Shown piece by piece: positions 26,391-35,189 of a DNA stretch of 64,000 nucleotides. A program made the position numbers and the translations under genes. This stretch comes from Vagococcus carniphilus. Its GTDB lineage: Bacteria > Bacillota > Bacilli > Lactobacillales > Vagococcaceae. The notes under the pieces are model-generated. The model did not search any database, was not told the DNA's origin, and was given only the letters and a program-made list of their open reading frames with translations. The DNA lies in NCBI RefSeq assembly GCF_014397115.1, contig NZ_CP060720.1, forward strand, positions 450,001 to 514,000, in the 5' to 3' direction. Position 1 is the first letter of the stretch. The number at the start of each line of letters is the position of its first letter.

Positions 26391-27662
26391 TTATTTTTTT
26401 AATTCATTTATTTTAAAATATCTTTGAGCAAGACCCGTTTCATATTTTCCAGATTCTTTTGGCTCATAATATGTTTTATGTTTTAGTTTGTTGGGTAAGT
26501 ACTGTTGTTTTACCCAACCACCTGGAAAATTGTGCGGATATTGATAATCAACGCCTCTATTTAATTCTTTTGCTCCAGAGTAATGAGAATCTTTTAGGTG
26601 ATCTGGAACTTCTCCAATATTACCTTGTCTAATATCTGCTAAGGCGTTATCAATAGCCATGATACTAGAGTTTGATTTTGGAGATAAGCAAAGGTCGATA
26701 ACTGTTTCAGCTAAAGGAATGCGAGCTTCAGGCAGACCTAATTTTTCAGCTGCTTGAACAGCGGATACCGTTCTAGAACAAGCACCTGGGTTAGCAAGGC
26801 CAATGTCTTCATAAGCAATCACAAGTAGCCTACGACACGCAATCAATAATTCTCCTGCTTCCATAAGACGACCTAAATAGTGAAGAGCAGCGTCTACATC
26901 ACTTCCTCTAATAGACTTTTGAAAAGCGGAGATAACATCATAATGAGCATCACCATCTTTGTCATGAGAAAAGGCTTTTTTCTGAATGCATTCTTCTAAA
27001 ATTTGAAGTGTCAAATGAACTTTACCATCTGCTTCTGGTGGTGTAGATTTACTAGCAAGTTCCAATCCGTTTAAGGCACTTCTTAAATCCCCGTTAGTGG
27101 CACGGCTGAGATGAATTAAAGCATCACTATCAAGTTGAATAGCTAACTCGCCTAATCCATTTTCTTTATCCTCCAGTGCACGAAAAACGGCAGCTTCAAT
27201 ATCTGATTCCGTTAGAGATTTCACTTCAAAAATTTGTGAACGACTTCTGATGGCAGGGTTGATAGCAATATAGGGATTCTCAGTTGTGGCGCCAATCATG
27301 ATAATACGACCATTTTCTAAATGAGGTAGTAAAAAATCTTGTTTTGGTTTATCTAATCGATGAACTTCATCTAATAAAAGGATAACTGTGCCGCTCATTT
27401 TAGCTTCCTCAACAACAACTTGTAAATCTTTTTTAGTATCTGTTGCTGCATTTAAAATGCGAAAAGCATAATGGGTAGAGCCTGCAATAGCACTAGCAAT
27501 ACTTGTTTTTCCTGTTCCAGGAGGTCCATATAAAATCATAGAAGATAACATTTTAGCTTCTACCATACGTCGGATAATCTTACCTTCTCCAACTAAATGT
27601 TGTTGACCGACAATGTCATCAATTGTATTTGGTCTCATTCGATAAGCAAGTGGTTTTTGCAT
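26391..27662 (-). CDS. rarA: Replication-associated recombination protein A (RarA/MgsA) AAA+ ATPase
   Basis: RarA acts at stalled replication forks and is related to clamp-loader ATPases and RuvB. The 423-residue protein has Walker A GPPGTGKTS near residues 45-53, Walker B ILLLDEVHRL near 94-103, sensor GATTENP, and the C-terminal MgsA tetramerisation region ending in the SGAKELNRGVDYQYPHNFPGG segment. It starts at ATG 27662, six bases after AAGGAGG; an ATG one codon upstream is too close. A minus-strand extended -10 (TGATATAAT) precedes it. The probable 6S RNA lies just downstream. Confidence 0.96.
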   Translation of the reverse strand: MQKPLAYRMRPNTIDDIVGQQHLVGEGKIIRRMVEAKMLSSMILYGPPGTGKTSIASAIAGSTHYAFRILNAATDTKKDLQVVVEEAKMSGTVILLLDEVHRLDKPKQDFLLPHLENGRIIMIGATTENPYIAINPAIRSRSQIFEVKSLTESDIEAAVFRALEDKENGLGELAIQLDSDALIHLSRATNGDLRSALNGLELASKSTPPEADGKVHLTLQILEECIQKKAFSHDKDGDAHYDVISAFQKSIRGSDVDAALHYLGRLMEAGELLIACRRLLVIAYEDIGLANPGACSRTVSAVQAAEKLGLPEARIPLAETVIDLCLSPKSNSSIMAIDNALADIRQGNIGEVPDHLKDSHYSGAKELNRGVDYQYPHNFPGGWVKQQYLPNKLKHKTYYEPKESGKYETGLAQRYFKINELKK

Positions 27663-27708
27663 CATAGTCCTCCTTAATCTTTTCCCTTTATTATATCATA
27701 TCTTATGA

Positions 27709-27737
27709 TTGGCAAATGGGAGGGATTTCGGTATGAT
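27709..27737 (+). promoter_or_regulatory. Sigma-A promoter of the DUF3013-prmA-rsmE operon
   Basis: TTGGCA at 27709-27714 and TATGAT at 27732-27737 with a 17-base spacer. Confidence 0.65.
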
Positions 27738-27771
27738 AGGGAAAGAAAACTATAGAAAATGAGTGAAGAAA

Positions 27772-28248
27772 ATGAAAAAAGAAAATATGCTAGAAGTCAT
27801 TGAAAAAGAATTAGAAAAACATTTAAATGAGGTTGATTTTGCCATCGATTGGAATACGAAAAAACATCAATTCGAAGTGATTGTTGTTTTGTTTGCAGAA
27901 AATAAAACCCAAGAAGCTATTGAAGACGAAGAAGGTGTTCTTAGCGAAGAAGAAGTGATTGAATTTGAAGATGCTATTTTGTTTTACACGAATGAAGCAG
28001 AGGTAATTGATAAAGATGAGTACCTAACAACGATTCCTTTTAATCGTAAAAAAGGACTTTCAAGAGAATGGATTCGTGCGTTTGCAATTTATTTAAATGA
28101 AGTAGTAACAGAAGGTCAAAGTGACTTATTAGACTTTTTAACAGACGAATCCATCGAAGCATTTGAATTAAACTGGAATGATGAAGACTTTAACCAACGT
28201 GTTGCATCTTTTGAAAAAGAAACATTTGTTCCATACCCTAAATATTAA
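27772..28248 (+). CDS. DUF3013-family protein
   Basis: A 158-residue, very acidic cytoplasmic protein of a family confined, as far as I know, to Lactobacillales. No function is known. It has a predicted alpha/beta fold with the VDFAIDWNTKKHQFEVIVVLFAEN region and the IPFNRKKGLSREWIRAFAIYLNE region. The start could be ATG 27772 or 27787; ribosome sites are weak. It is first in an operon with prmA (15 bases) and rsmE, both ribosome modification genes, so a link to translation is a reasonable guess. Confidence 0.75.
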   Translation: MKKENMLEVIEKELEKHLNEVDFAIDWNTKKHQFEVIVVLFAENKTQEAIEDEEGVLSEEEVIEFEDAILFYTNEAEVIDKDEYLTTIPFNRKKGLSREWIRAFAIYLNEVVTEGQSDLLDFLTDESIEAFELNWNDEDFNQRVASFEKETFVPYPKY

Positions 28249-28263
28249 GAAAGAGGTTTTTAC

Positions 28264-29211
28264 ATGAAGTGGAATCAAGTATCTGTTTTAACAACAAGTG
28301 AAGCAGTTGAAGCAGTATCAAATATATTAATGGAATTAGGTGCAAGTGGTGTTGCCATTGAAGATGCGATGGATGTGACTAATTTTGAGAGTGATGCCTT
28401 TGGTGAAATACTAGATGTGTCAACATTTGATCATATTAAAGAAGGTGCAAAAGTTAACGCGTATTATCCTGAAACGATTTTTTTACCAGAAATTTTACCT
28501 ACTCTTAACTCTCGCGTAACTGAGTTGGTTTCTTTTGGACTAGATATTGGTAAAAATGAAATTGAAACATCTGAAGTTGTCGAGAATGATTGGGCAACTG
28601 CTTGGAAAAAATATTATCACCCGGTGACTATCAGTCGTTATTTAACGATTGTTCCTGAGTGGCAAGATTATACGCCACATTCAGCGGATGAACATGTGAT
28701 GAAACTTGATCCTGGAATGGCATTTGGAACAGGAACACATCCGACAACTCGTTTGACACTTCAAGCTTTAGAAGTAGTGTTAAGAGGAAATGAAACAGTG
28801 ATGGATGTAGGGACTGGTTCAGGTATTTTAAGTATTGCGAGTAAATGTCTAGGCGCTGATAAAGTTTATGCTTATGATTTAGATGATGTGGCTGTAGCTT
28901 CTGCCAAAGATAATATGAACTTAAATCCAGTTGCCCATGATGTGGAAGTTTCAGCTAATAACTTATTAGTAGGTATTGATAAAAAGGCCGATGTGATTGT
29001 GGCTAATATCTTAGCTGATATTATTATCGAATTAATTCCTGATGCTTACCGTTGTTTAAATGATGAAGGAACTTTTATCATTTCTGGTATTATTGAAGAT
29101 AAAGAAGATATTGTGTTAGAAGCTTTATATGCGAATGGATTTGAAGTTGATCAACGTTTCCAACAAAAGGATTGGTTGGCCTTTATTGTAAAGAAATCTA
29201 TTGAGGAGTAA
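28264..29211 (+). CDS. prmA: Ribosomal protein L11 methyltransferase PrmA
   Basis: PrmA trimethylates ribosomal protein L11 using SAM. The 315-residue protein has the N-terminal L11-binding domain, then a class I methyltransferase domain with motif I VMDVGTGSGIL near residues 180-190 and the LDPGMAFGTGTHPTT segment just before it, which is diagnostic of PrmA. The catalytic-loop motif NILADII is present. It is followed after six bases by rsmE, a conserved pair in Firmicutes. Confidence 0.97.
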   Translation: MKWNQVSVLTTSEAVEAVSNILMELGASGVAIEDAMDVTNFESDAFGEILDVSTFDHIKEGAKVNAYYPETIFLPEILPTLNSRVTELVSFGLDIGKNEIETSEVVENDWATAWKKYYHPVTISRYLTIVPEWQDYTPHSADEHVMKLDPGMAFGTGTHPTTRLTLQALEVVLRGNETVMDVGTGSGILSIASKCLGADKVYAYDLDDVAVASAKDNMNLNPVAHDVEVSANNLLVGIDKKADVIVANILADIIIELIPDAYRCLNDEGTFIISGIIEDKEDIVLEALYANGFEVDQRFQQKDWLAFIVKKSIEE

Positions 29212-29217
29212 GTCATC

Positions 29218-29970
29218 ATGCAACGATATTTTTTAAAAGAAAATTACGAAGAAAAAACGGCTTATCATCTAACAGGAGATGATTTTCATCATGCTGCTCA
29301 CGTGATGCGTATGAAAACAGGGGATAAGTGTTTCTTAACTTTTCATGATGAAACGGTGTTAATTGCTGAGGTTATAGACATAACAGAAAATCAAATAGCT
29401 TTAAAAGAACTTCAAAAAGAAGAAAAAGAAAAAGAGATGCCTTATTCAGTAACGATTGCCTGTGGTTTTACTAAGGGAGATAAATTTGAATGGGTGGCTC
29501 AAAAAGCAACAGAACTAGGAATGGGCGAATTGATAGGATTTCCTAGCAAAACGTCAGTTGTTAAATGGGATGAAAAGAAATTAGTAAAAAAACAGCAACG
29601 ATTCGAAAAAATTGTTAAAGAAGCTGCTGAGCAATCTCATCGAAGTCAAATACCGACAGTGCAATTATTATCTAAGTTTCAAGCATTTGAAAACCAACTA
29701 AGTGACTACAAACATATCTTAGTTGCCTATGAAGAGTCTGCAAAAGAAAATGAAACAAAAAGTTTTGTTAGAGTGATTCAAGAGATCCAACCAGGTGAAA
29801 ATGTTTTAATTATTTTCGGCCCAGAAGGTGGGATTACTCCAGAAGAAATCGAATTATTCGAGTCTCATAAAGCTGTATTATGTGGTTTAGGTCCGAGGAT
29901 TTTACGAGCAGAAACAGCTCCTTTGTATGCTCTTTCTGCAATGAGTTATCAATGGGAGTTACTTAAATAA
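29218..29970 (+). CDS. rsmE: 16S rRNA (uracil1498-N3)-methyltransferase RsmE
   Basis: RsmE methylates U1498 of 16S rRNA in the decoding region. The 250-residue SPOUT protein has an N-terminal PUA-like domain with HHAAHVMRMKTGD and the C-terminal trefoil-knot motifs IFGPEGGITPEEIE and LGPRILRAETAPLYALSA. All are intact. It is the last gene of the operon and ends at an intrinsic terminator. Confidence 0.96.
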   Translation: MQRYFLKENYEEKTAYHLTGDDFHHAAHVMRMKTGDKCFLTFHDETVLIAEVIDITENQIALKELQKEEKEKEMPYSVTIACGFTKGDKFEWVAQKATELGMGELIGFPSKTSVVKWDEKKLVKKQQRFEKIVKEAAEQSHRSQIPTVQLLSKFQAFENQLSDYKHILVAYEESAKENETKSFVRVIQEIQPGENVLIIFGPEGGITPEEIELFESHKAVLCGLGPRILRAETAPLYALSAMSYQWELLK

Positions 29971-29977
29971 AGAAGTT

Positions 29978-30011
29978 AAAGATGATAAGTGAAAGTTTAT
30001 CATCTTTTTTT
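29978..30011 (+). terminator. Intrinsic terminator of the prmA-rsmE operon
   Basis: AAAGATGATAA/TTATCATCTTT followed by T-rich sequence. Confidence 0.85.
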
Positions 30012-30095
30012 GTGTTAATAAGTCTAATATATTCAATAAAAATTCATATCCTAAGGTTATAGTAAAAGAGAGATAAATGATATTGGAGTGATTAG

Positions 30096-30776
30096 ATGAC
30101 AGAATATGCAACAGGTGAACTAATTAAATTAGTAAGTGACTCAGATCCTAAATCAAATTTTTATATAGGAGCGTTGGAAACATACCGAGCATTAATTATT
30201 TATTATCAGTCTGCCATTGATGAAGTGGAAACGAAGCTAAAAATTATTGATAGGGAATTAAGTAGTCCAGCCAATATTGGTCGAAGCAATATGATTCATC
30301 AAATCCAAAGCAGAGTCAAAACATTAAAAAGTATTATATTAAAGTTAGATAGAAAAGGTCTTCCTTTTTCAAGAGGAATTGTTTCAAAAGAACTTTCTGA
30401 TGTAGCCGGTATACGAGTTATTTGTGCTTATGTGGATGATATTTACATGGTATTAGAATCTCTAAGCCATCAGACAGATATTAAAATACTAGAAGTCAAA
30501 GACTACATAAAGAATCCGAAACCAAGCGGCTATCGAAGTTTACATGTAATTGTTGAGATTCCAGTTTTCTTTTTTAAAGAAACTAAAAATATTAAAGTGG
30601 AAATCCAGTTTAGAACAATAGCTATGGATTACTGGGCGAGTTTAGAACATGGCTTAAGATATAAACAAGGCGTGACAGATGAAAGTTTATCAAAGCGCTT
30701 AGGAGAAACAGCAGAATTAATTTCTAACATGGAAGAAGAGATGTTAGAGATTAGAAATGGTATTGAAGGGATATAA
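30096..30776 (+). CDS. Small alarmone synthetase, RelP/YwaC-like
   Basis: A 226-residue single-domain (p)ppGpp synthetase that transfers pyrophosphate from ATP to GDP or GTP. It has the N-terminal helices with SRVKTLKSI, the DVAGIRVICAY segment carrying a Mg-binding aspartate, the G-loop-like YIKNPKPSGYRSLH and the EIQFRTIAMDYWASLEH motif. The sequence around these resembles Bacillus YwaC (RelP/SasA) more than YjbM (RelQ), as I remember them. There is no hydrolase domain. It is a single-gene unit about 2 kb from the divergent long-form relA gene region. Confidence 0.88.
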   Translation: MTEYATGELIKLVSDSDPKSNFYIGALETYRALIIYYQSAIDEVETKLKIIDRELSSPANIGRSNMIHQIQSRVKTLKSIILKLDRKGLPFSRGIVSKELSDVAGIRVICAYVDDIYMVLESLSHQTDIKILEVKDYIKNPKPSGYRSLHVIVEIPVFFFKETKNIKVEIQFRTIAMDYWASLEHGLRYKQGVTDESLSKRLGETAELISNMEEEMLEIRNGIEGI

Positions 30777-30781
30777 AAAAG

Positions 30782-30822
30782 TAGAGAAGACTCTTATGAA
30801 AGAGTATCTTCTCTATTTTTTT
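30782..30822. terminator. Bidirectional terminator between the alarmone synthetase and ion channel genes
   Basis: TAGAGAAGA with CTCTT and the matching AAGAG with TCTTCTCTA form a long stem followed by T7; an A-run precedes it. Confidence 0.85.
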
Positions 30823-31162
30823 GGTTATTTTCTTGATTTTCATTTCTAATTTGGACGAGTTCTCTTGCAATAACACCAACAGATAAACTAACCATACCCA
30901 AACCTAAAATACCGTAAAGAACAGTGAATAATTTACCGATTGTTGTGATAGGATGTAAATCACCGTAACCAATTGTTGCTAAAGTGACAAAACTAAAGTA
31001 AAAAGAATCGATAAAGGTCATTTTTTCAATATTATGATAAAAAATAGTTCCAATTAATAGAATAATTCCTGTAGCAACTAGTAATGCTTTAGTTTCTTCC
31101 TTGTTAAAACATCTAACAAGACATCTAATGAGTCGTTTGAATCCAATAAGTAAGCCGAACAT
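30794..31162 (-). CDS. Two-transmembrane potassium channel
   Basis: A 122-residue protein of the two-span (KcsA-like) channel type. Membrane segment 1 is at about residues 27-43, the pore helix and selectivity filter ATIGYGD at about 62-68, and segment 2 at about 75-98. TIGYGD is the potassium filter with Ile in place of Val. There is no RCK domain, only a short charged tail. It begins 5 bases after the ClC gene, so the two are cotranscribed. Potassium selectivity is inferred from the filter. Confidence 0.85.
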   Translation of the reverse strand: MFGLLIGFKRLIRCLVRCFNKEETKALLVATGIILLIGTIFYHNIEKMTFIDSFYFSFVTLATIGYGDLHPITTIGKLFTVLYGILGLGMVSLSVGVIARELVQIRNENQENNQKNREDTLS

Positions 31163-31167
31163 AATGA

Positions 31168-32394
31168 TTACTCCTTCGCAGTTTTCTTTTGGACGAGTTG
31201 TTTAGTAACTTTTAAAGTTATAGCTGTTATAAAAATTACAGGAATGATTTGTATTGGGAAAAATAGAGCGATAAAGATAGCGACTCCAATTGGAGAATCG
31301 AGAATAGTAACTGCCATAGCAGTAGCAACAGTAGCAACGATAAATATAACATCAAAAGCAGGTAAGATTTGAGAAATAGCGAATCCTTGGATGATAGAGG
31401 CAAATACAATTGGAAAAATATCTCCGCCAATCCATCCAGTATTTAAACAAATTTGTAAAAAGACCAACTTAATAACGACAACTAAGAGAAGTATTAAGAA
31501 AGAAAATTTCACGTATTCCTTTGGGACAGATCCAAGAGCGACTTGTCCTGAAAATAAAAGATTAGGGGAAAAAAATCCTATAATGAAAATAGAAAGAGAA
31601 CCTAGAAGAGCTTTTTTAACTGGTTCATCTTGCCAAAAATTAAACCACTGATTCATTTTTTTCTTAAAAATATTATAAATTTTTCCAGACAATAAACCAA
31701 CTATAAGTAGTGGAATGAAAACCCATAAATCTTTTAGGTGCCAAGAGGTGTCTCCCATTTTACTAATAAAAGAAGGTTGTTTTGTAAGTTTCATCAAAAT
31801 AGTAAAAGAGATTAGTCCGTTAACACTAAAGAAAATGTTTAAAGCTTTTTTGGTAGAAAGAAAATTTTCTCCTTTTGGAGCTGATTCAGCATTATAAGCA
31901 ACTAAATATTTTGTTGGGTGAAGCATGTGTCTGAATCTTTCAATTGGATTAAGGTTGAGAAAGGTTTCTTGGTTAAAGAAGAGATAACGCATTTTATCAG
32001 CTTGCCAAATAGAGAGCATGACAATAGCTCCTAAAAGAGCAGCTTCGGGCCCAACTCCAGCGCCAAAAATTAAAACGAGTAAGGCGACAAATAAGCTTCT
32101 AAAGGCTGGTCGATAATTAACGGTTTGTATTTTTTTTAATTGATCGATAGAATCATGAGCTGTTTGAGGATAATCACCCCATTTTTCTCTTAATTTACCA
32201 ATGCAGAAACCTCCAATTAAGCAAAATATAAGTATACTGATTCCTTTAAAAGGCATATCATTTAAAAGTTTATCCCATAAAAAATGAGAAATATTACTTT
32301 CCAGAAAGATAAATCCAAAAGAAATTAAACCGATTAAACTGCTTAAAAGAAGTCCGTAAAAAATAATTCTAATAATTAATGTTTGTTTTTTCAT
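31168..32394 (-). CDS. ClC-family chloride channel or transporter
   Basis: A 408-residue polytopic membrane protein of the ClC family with about 10-12 hydrophobic helices. The conserved anion-binding loops are recognisable but divergent: GAGVGPEAAL in place of GxEGP, and GWIGGDIFPI in place of GGIFxP. The usual gating glutamate position in GxEGP appears to be Val, and a Glu follows two residues later, so exchange versus channel activity is uncertain. It is the middle gene of an ArsR-ClC-K channel operon, and the pairing with a potassium channel suggests KCl flux. Confidence 0.8.
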   Translation of the reverse strand: MKKQTLIIRIIFYGLLLSSLIGLISFGFIFLESNISHFLWDKLLNDMPFKGISILIFCLIGGFCIGKLREKWGDYPQTAHDSIDQLKKIQTVNYRPAFRSLFVALLVLIFGAGVGPEAALLGAIVMLSIWQADKMRYLFFNQETFLNLNPIERFRHMLHPTKYLVAYNAESAPKGENFLSTKKALNIFFSVNGLISFTILMKLTKQPSFISKMGDTSWHLKDLWVFIPLLIVGLLSGKIYNIFKKKMNQWFNFWQDEPVKKALLGSLSIFIIGFFSPNLLFSGQVALGSVPKEYVKFSFLILLLVVVIKLVFLQICLNTGWIGGDIFPIVFASIIQGFAISQILPAFDVIFIVATVATAMAVTILDSPIGVAIFIALFFPIQIIPVIFITAITLKVTKQLVQKKTAKE

Positions 32395-32415
32395 CAGTAA
32401 CTCTCCTTTCTTTAA

Positions 32416-32679
32416 TTAAGGTAGTTGTCCAAAGTCTAGTCCAACATTAATGAAATGAATGACTTTGGGATTGTCTATAAAATAAAATATTTGTTTTCCT
32501 TCGCGACGGCTGTTGATAACCTTATTTTTTTTTAATATTTGCAAATGATGAGAAGTTGTTGTGACAGTTGAATCGACGTATTCTGCTAAATCACTTACAC
32601 ATGCTTCTCCGTAATGAGCTAAAATAAAGGTAAGTTTAAACCTGATTTCTTCAGACATGAGTTTAAAAAAAGCGCTCAT
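32416..32679 (-). CDS. ArsR-family winged-helix regulator, N-terminus apparently frameshifted
   Basis: An 87-residue intact frame encodes the DNA-binding core of an ArsR/SmtB repressor: CVSDLAEYVDSTVTTTSHHLQILKKNKVI is the helix-turn-helix and the wing contains RREGKQIFYF. The frame begins at ATG 32679, with no ribosome site. Codons just upstream in the same frame encode an ArsR-like first helix (IHSSLELLEDIDPSK) with no start codon. An ATG at 32741 would supply it if the A10 tract at 32727-32736 had one more A. See the finding. No metal-binding ELCVCDL-type motif is visible. It probably controls the ClC-channel operon. Confidence 0.75.
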   Translation of the reverse strand: MSAFFKLMSEEIRFKLTFILAHYGEACVSDLAEYVDSTVTTTSHHLQILKKNKVINSRREGKQIFYFIDNPKVIHFINVGLDFGQLP

Positions 32680-32860
32680 TTTGGAAGGGTCAATGTCTTC
32701 TAATAGTTCTAAGGAAGAATGAATAGTTTTTTTTTTGTCATTTGGTACTCACTTTCTAAAACGTATTTTTATTTTAGTGTATGATAACATAAAACGGAAA
32801 ACATTCCTAGATATATAAGAATGTTTTTTGAAAGTATCTTGAAAGTCTGTTTTTAAATGA

Positions 32861-32889
32861 TTGAAATCATAAATTAAAGTGAGTATAAT
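32861..32889 (+). promoter_or_regulatory. Near-consensus sigma-A promoter of relA
   Basis: TTGAAA at 32861-32866 and TATAAT at 32884-32889 with a 17-base spacer. The predicted start near 32896 leaves a leader of about 64 bases. Confidence 0.8.
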
Positions 32890-32908
32890 AAGTTTAATCT
32901 AAACAAGT

Positions 32909-32936
32909 GAAAAGTACTGATTAAGTACTTTTTTTT
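32909..32936 (+). terminator. Terminator-like hairpin in the relA leader
   Basis: AAAAGTACT/AGTACTTTT with a five-base loop runs into T8. It starts only about 13 bases after the predicted transcription start and lies before the relA ribosome site, so it could act as an attenuator or leave a short RNA. Confidence 0.6.
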
Positions 32937-32959
32937 AATAAAATAAAAGGAGGGGTCAT

Positions 32960-35176
32960 ATGTCAAAGGAAAAAGTACTAACAGATAAAGAAGTCATAGA
33001 GATGGTTGCCGAGTATATGAATCCAGCTCATGTTGAATTTGTACAAAAAGCATGTGATTATGCCACAAAAGCACATGCTGAACAATTTAGAAAGTCTGGA
33101 GAACCCTACATTATCCATCCAATTCAAGTAGCAGGCATTTTAGCCGAACTTCGCATGGACCCACATACAGTTGCAACAGGATTTTTACATGATGTTGTTG
33201 AAGATACTGAAGTAACTTTAAAAGATTTAGAAGAAGAATTTGGTGCCGATGTTGCTATGTTGGTTGATGGCGTTACAAAACTTGGAAAAATTAAATATAA
33301 ATCTCATGAGGAACAACTAGCAGAAAATCATCGGAAAATGTTACTTGCTATGTCTCAAGATTTAAGAGTCATTATGGTGAAATTAGCAGATAGAGTTCAT
33401 AATATGAGAACGCTAAACCATTTAAGAGAAGACAAACAACGAAGAATTGCTAAAGAAACATTAGAAATTTATGCGCCCTTAGCTCATCGATTAGGGATTA
33501 GTTTAATCAAATGGGAGCTTGAAGACCGCTCACTACGTTATTTAAATCCAAGACAGTACTACCGAATTGTTCATTTGATGAATTCAAAACGTGGTGAACG
33601 TGAAATGTATGTGATTCAAACAGTTGATGAAATCAAACAGGCGACAGAAGAGTTAGAAATTGAGGCAGAAATTTACGGACGACCAAAACATATTTATTCT
33701 ATCTATCGTAAAATGAAAGATAAGAAAAAAGAATTTGCTGAAATTTATGATTTATTAGCTATTCGTGTTTTGGTTGATTCTATCAAAGACTGTTACGCCG
33801 TTTTAGGAGCTATTCATACTAAATGGAAACCACTTCCAGGTAGATTTAAAGACTATATCGCTGTTCCTAAAACTAATATGTATCAATCTCTTCATACAAC
33901 AGTTATTGGTCCAAGTGGTAACCCAATTGAAATTCAAATAAGAACTCATGAAATGCATCAAATTGCTGAGTTTGGTGTGGCTGCTCACTGGGCTTATAAA
34001 GAAGGAAAAACTGAAAAACAAGAAGATAAAAATGCCAATCAAATTAGTTTGTTAAGAGAAATTATTGAACTTCAAGATGAAAGTTACAATGCATCTGAAT
34101 TTATGGCAAATGTTAAAGGTGAAATCTTTAGTGATAAAGTATACGTCTTTACACCAAAAGGCGATGTAACTGAGTTACCAAAAGGTTCAGGACCTTTGGA
34201 TTTTGCTTACAATATCCATACAGAAGTTGGAAATAAAACAACTGGTGTAAAAGTAAATGGTAAAATGGTACCTCTTGATTATAAATTGAAAAATGGTGAC
34301 ATCATTGAAATCTTAACGTCGGCTAATTCTTTTGGTCCAAGTCGAGATTGGGTTAATATAGTTGGAACAAGTCGAGCAAGAAATAAAATTAAACGTTTCT
34401 TTAAAGATAAAGACCGAGATGAAAATATTGAAAAAGGACGCACTTCATTAGAACGTTGTTTGTTGGACAATGATTTTGCGCCAAAAGACTTTTTAACAAA
34501 AGAAAAAATAGCTGATGCGCTAGATCGTTTTAATTACCAAACCTCAGATGATTTATATGCGGCTATTGGTTTTGGTGAAGTGACGACTCAAGTTGTTTAT
34601 AATCGTTTAACTGAAAAAGAACGTAAAGAGCGCGGTGTCAAAAAACAAAAAGAAGAAGCAGAAGAATTAATGAAGCAGCCTGTTCAAAAGAAAGATACAA
34701 CTAAGATGAAAATTCGTCATGAAGGTGGTATCGTTATTCAGGGAGCAGATAATTTATTAGTTCGTATCAGTCGATGTTGTAATCCAGTACCTGGAGATGA
34801 AATTGTCGGCTACATTACTAAAGGTCGCGGTGTTTCGATTCATAGAAAAGACTGTCCCAATATGAACAACTCACCAGAAGTTCAACAGAGACAAATTGAT
34901 GTTGAATGGGAAGATGCAGCTTCTGATGGTAAACAAGAGTACAATGCAGATTTAGAAATTTATGGTTATAACCGTTCAGGTTTATTAAATGATGTTTTAC
35001 TAGTGGTCAACGCTCAAACCAAACGTTTAATAGGTGTTGAGGCTAGACCTGCTAAAAATAAAATGGCAGTTATTCACTTGACAGTATCTATTCAAAATTT
35101 AAGCCATTTAGAGCAGATTGTTGAAAAGATTAAAGCTATTCCAGATGTTTACAGTGTTAGACGGACACATGGCTAG
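32960..35176 (+). CDS. relA: Bifunctional (p)ppGpp synthetase/hydrolase Rel
   Basis: The long RSH enzyme that makes and degrades the stringent-response alarmone on the ribosome. The 738-residue protein has the HD hydrolase domain with EPYIIHP and the intact FLHDVVEDT motif, the synthetase domain with YDLLAIRVLV and the G-loop region PGRFKDYIAVPKTNMYQSLH, then the TGS domain (VYVFTPKGDVTELPKGS), the conserved-cysteine zinc-finger region (RISRCCNPVPGDEIVGY) and a C-terminal ACT domain. Both activities look intact. dtd follows at 13 bases. Expression may be limited by the leader hairpin. Confidence 0.98.
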   Translation: MSKEKVLTDKEVIEMVAEYMNPAHVEFVQKACDYATKAHAEQFRKSGEPYIIHPIQVAGILAELRMDPHTVATGFLHDVVEDTEVTLKDLEEEFGADVAMLVDGVTKLGKIKYKSHEEQLAENHRKMLLAMSQDLRVIMVKLADRVHNMRTLNHLREDKQRRIAKETLEIYAPLAHRLGISLIKWELEDRSLRYLNPRQYYRIVHLMNSKRGEREMYVIQTVDEIKQATEELEIEAEIYGRPKHIYSIYRKMKDKKKEFAEIYDLLAIRVLVDSIKDCYAVLGAIHTKWKPLPGRFKDYIAVPKTNMYQSLHTTVIGPSGNPIEIQIRTHEMHQIAEFGVAAHWAYKEGKTEKQEDKNANQISLLREIIELQDESYNASEFMANVKGEIFSDKVYVFTPKGDVTELPKGSGPLDFAYNIHTEVGNKTTGVKVNGKMVPLDYKLKNGDIIEILTSANSFGPSRDWVNIVGTSRARNKIKRFFKDKDRDENIEKGRTSLERCLLDNDFAPKDFLTKEKIADALDRFNYQTSDDLYAAIGFGEVTTQVVYNRLTEKERKERGVKKQKEEAEELMKQPVQKKDTTKMKIRHEGGIVIQGADNLLVRISRCCNPVPGDEIVGYITKGRGVSIHRKDCPNMNNSPEVQQRQIDVEWEDAASDGKQEYNADLEIYGYNRSGLLNDVLLVVNAQTKRLIGVEARPAKNKMAVIHLTVSIQNLSHLEQIVEKIKAIPDVYSVRRTHG

Positions 35177-35189
35177 GAGGTATTCACAA

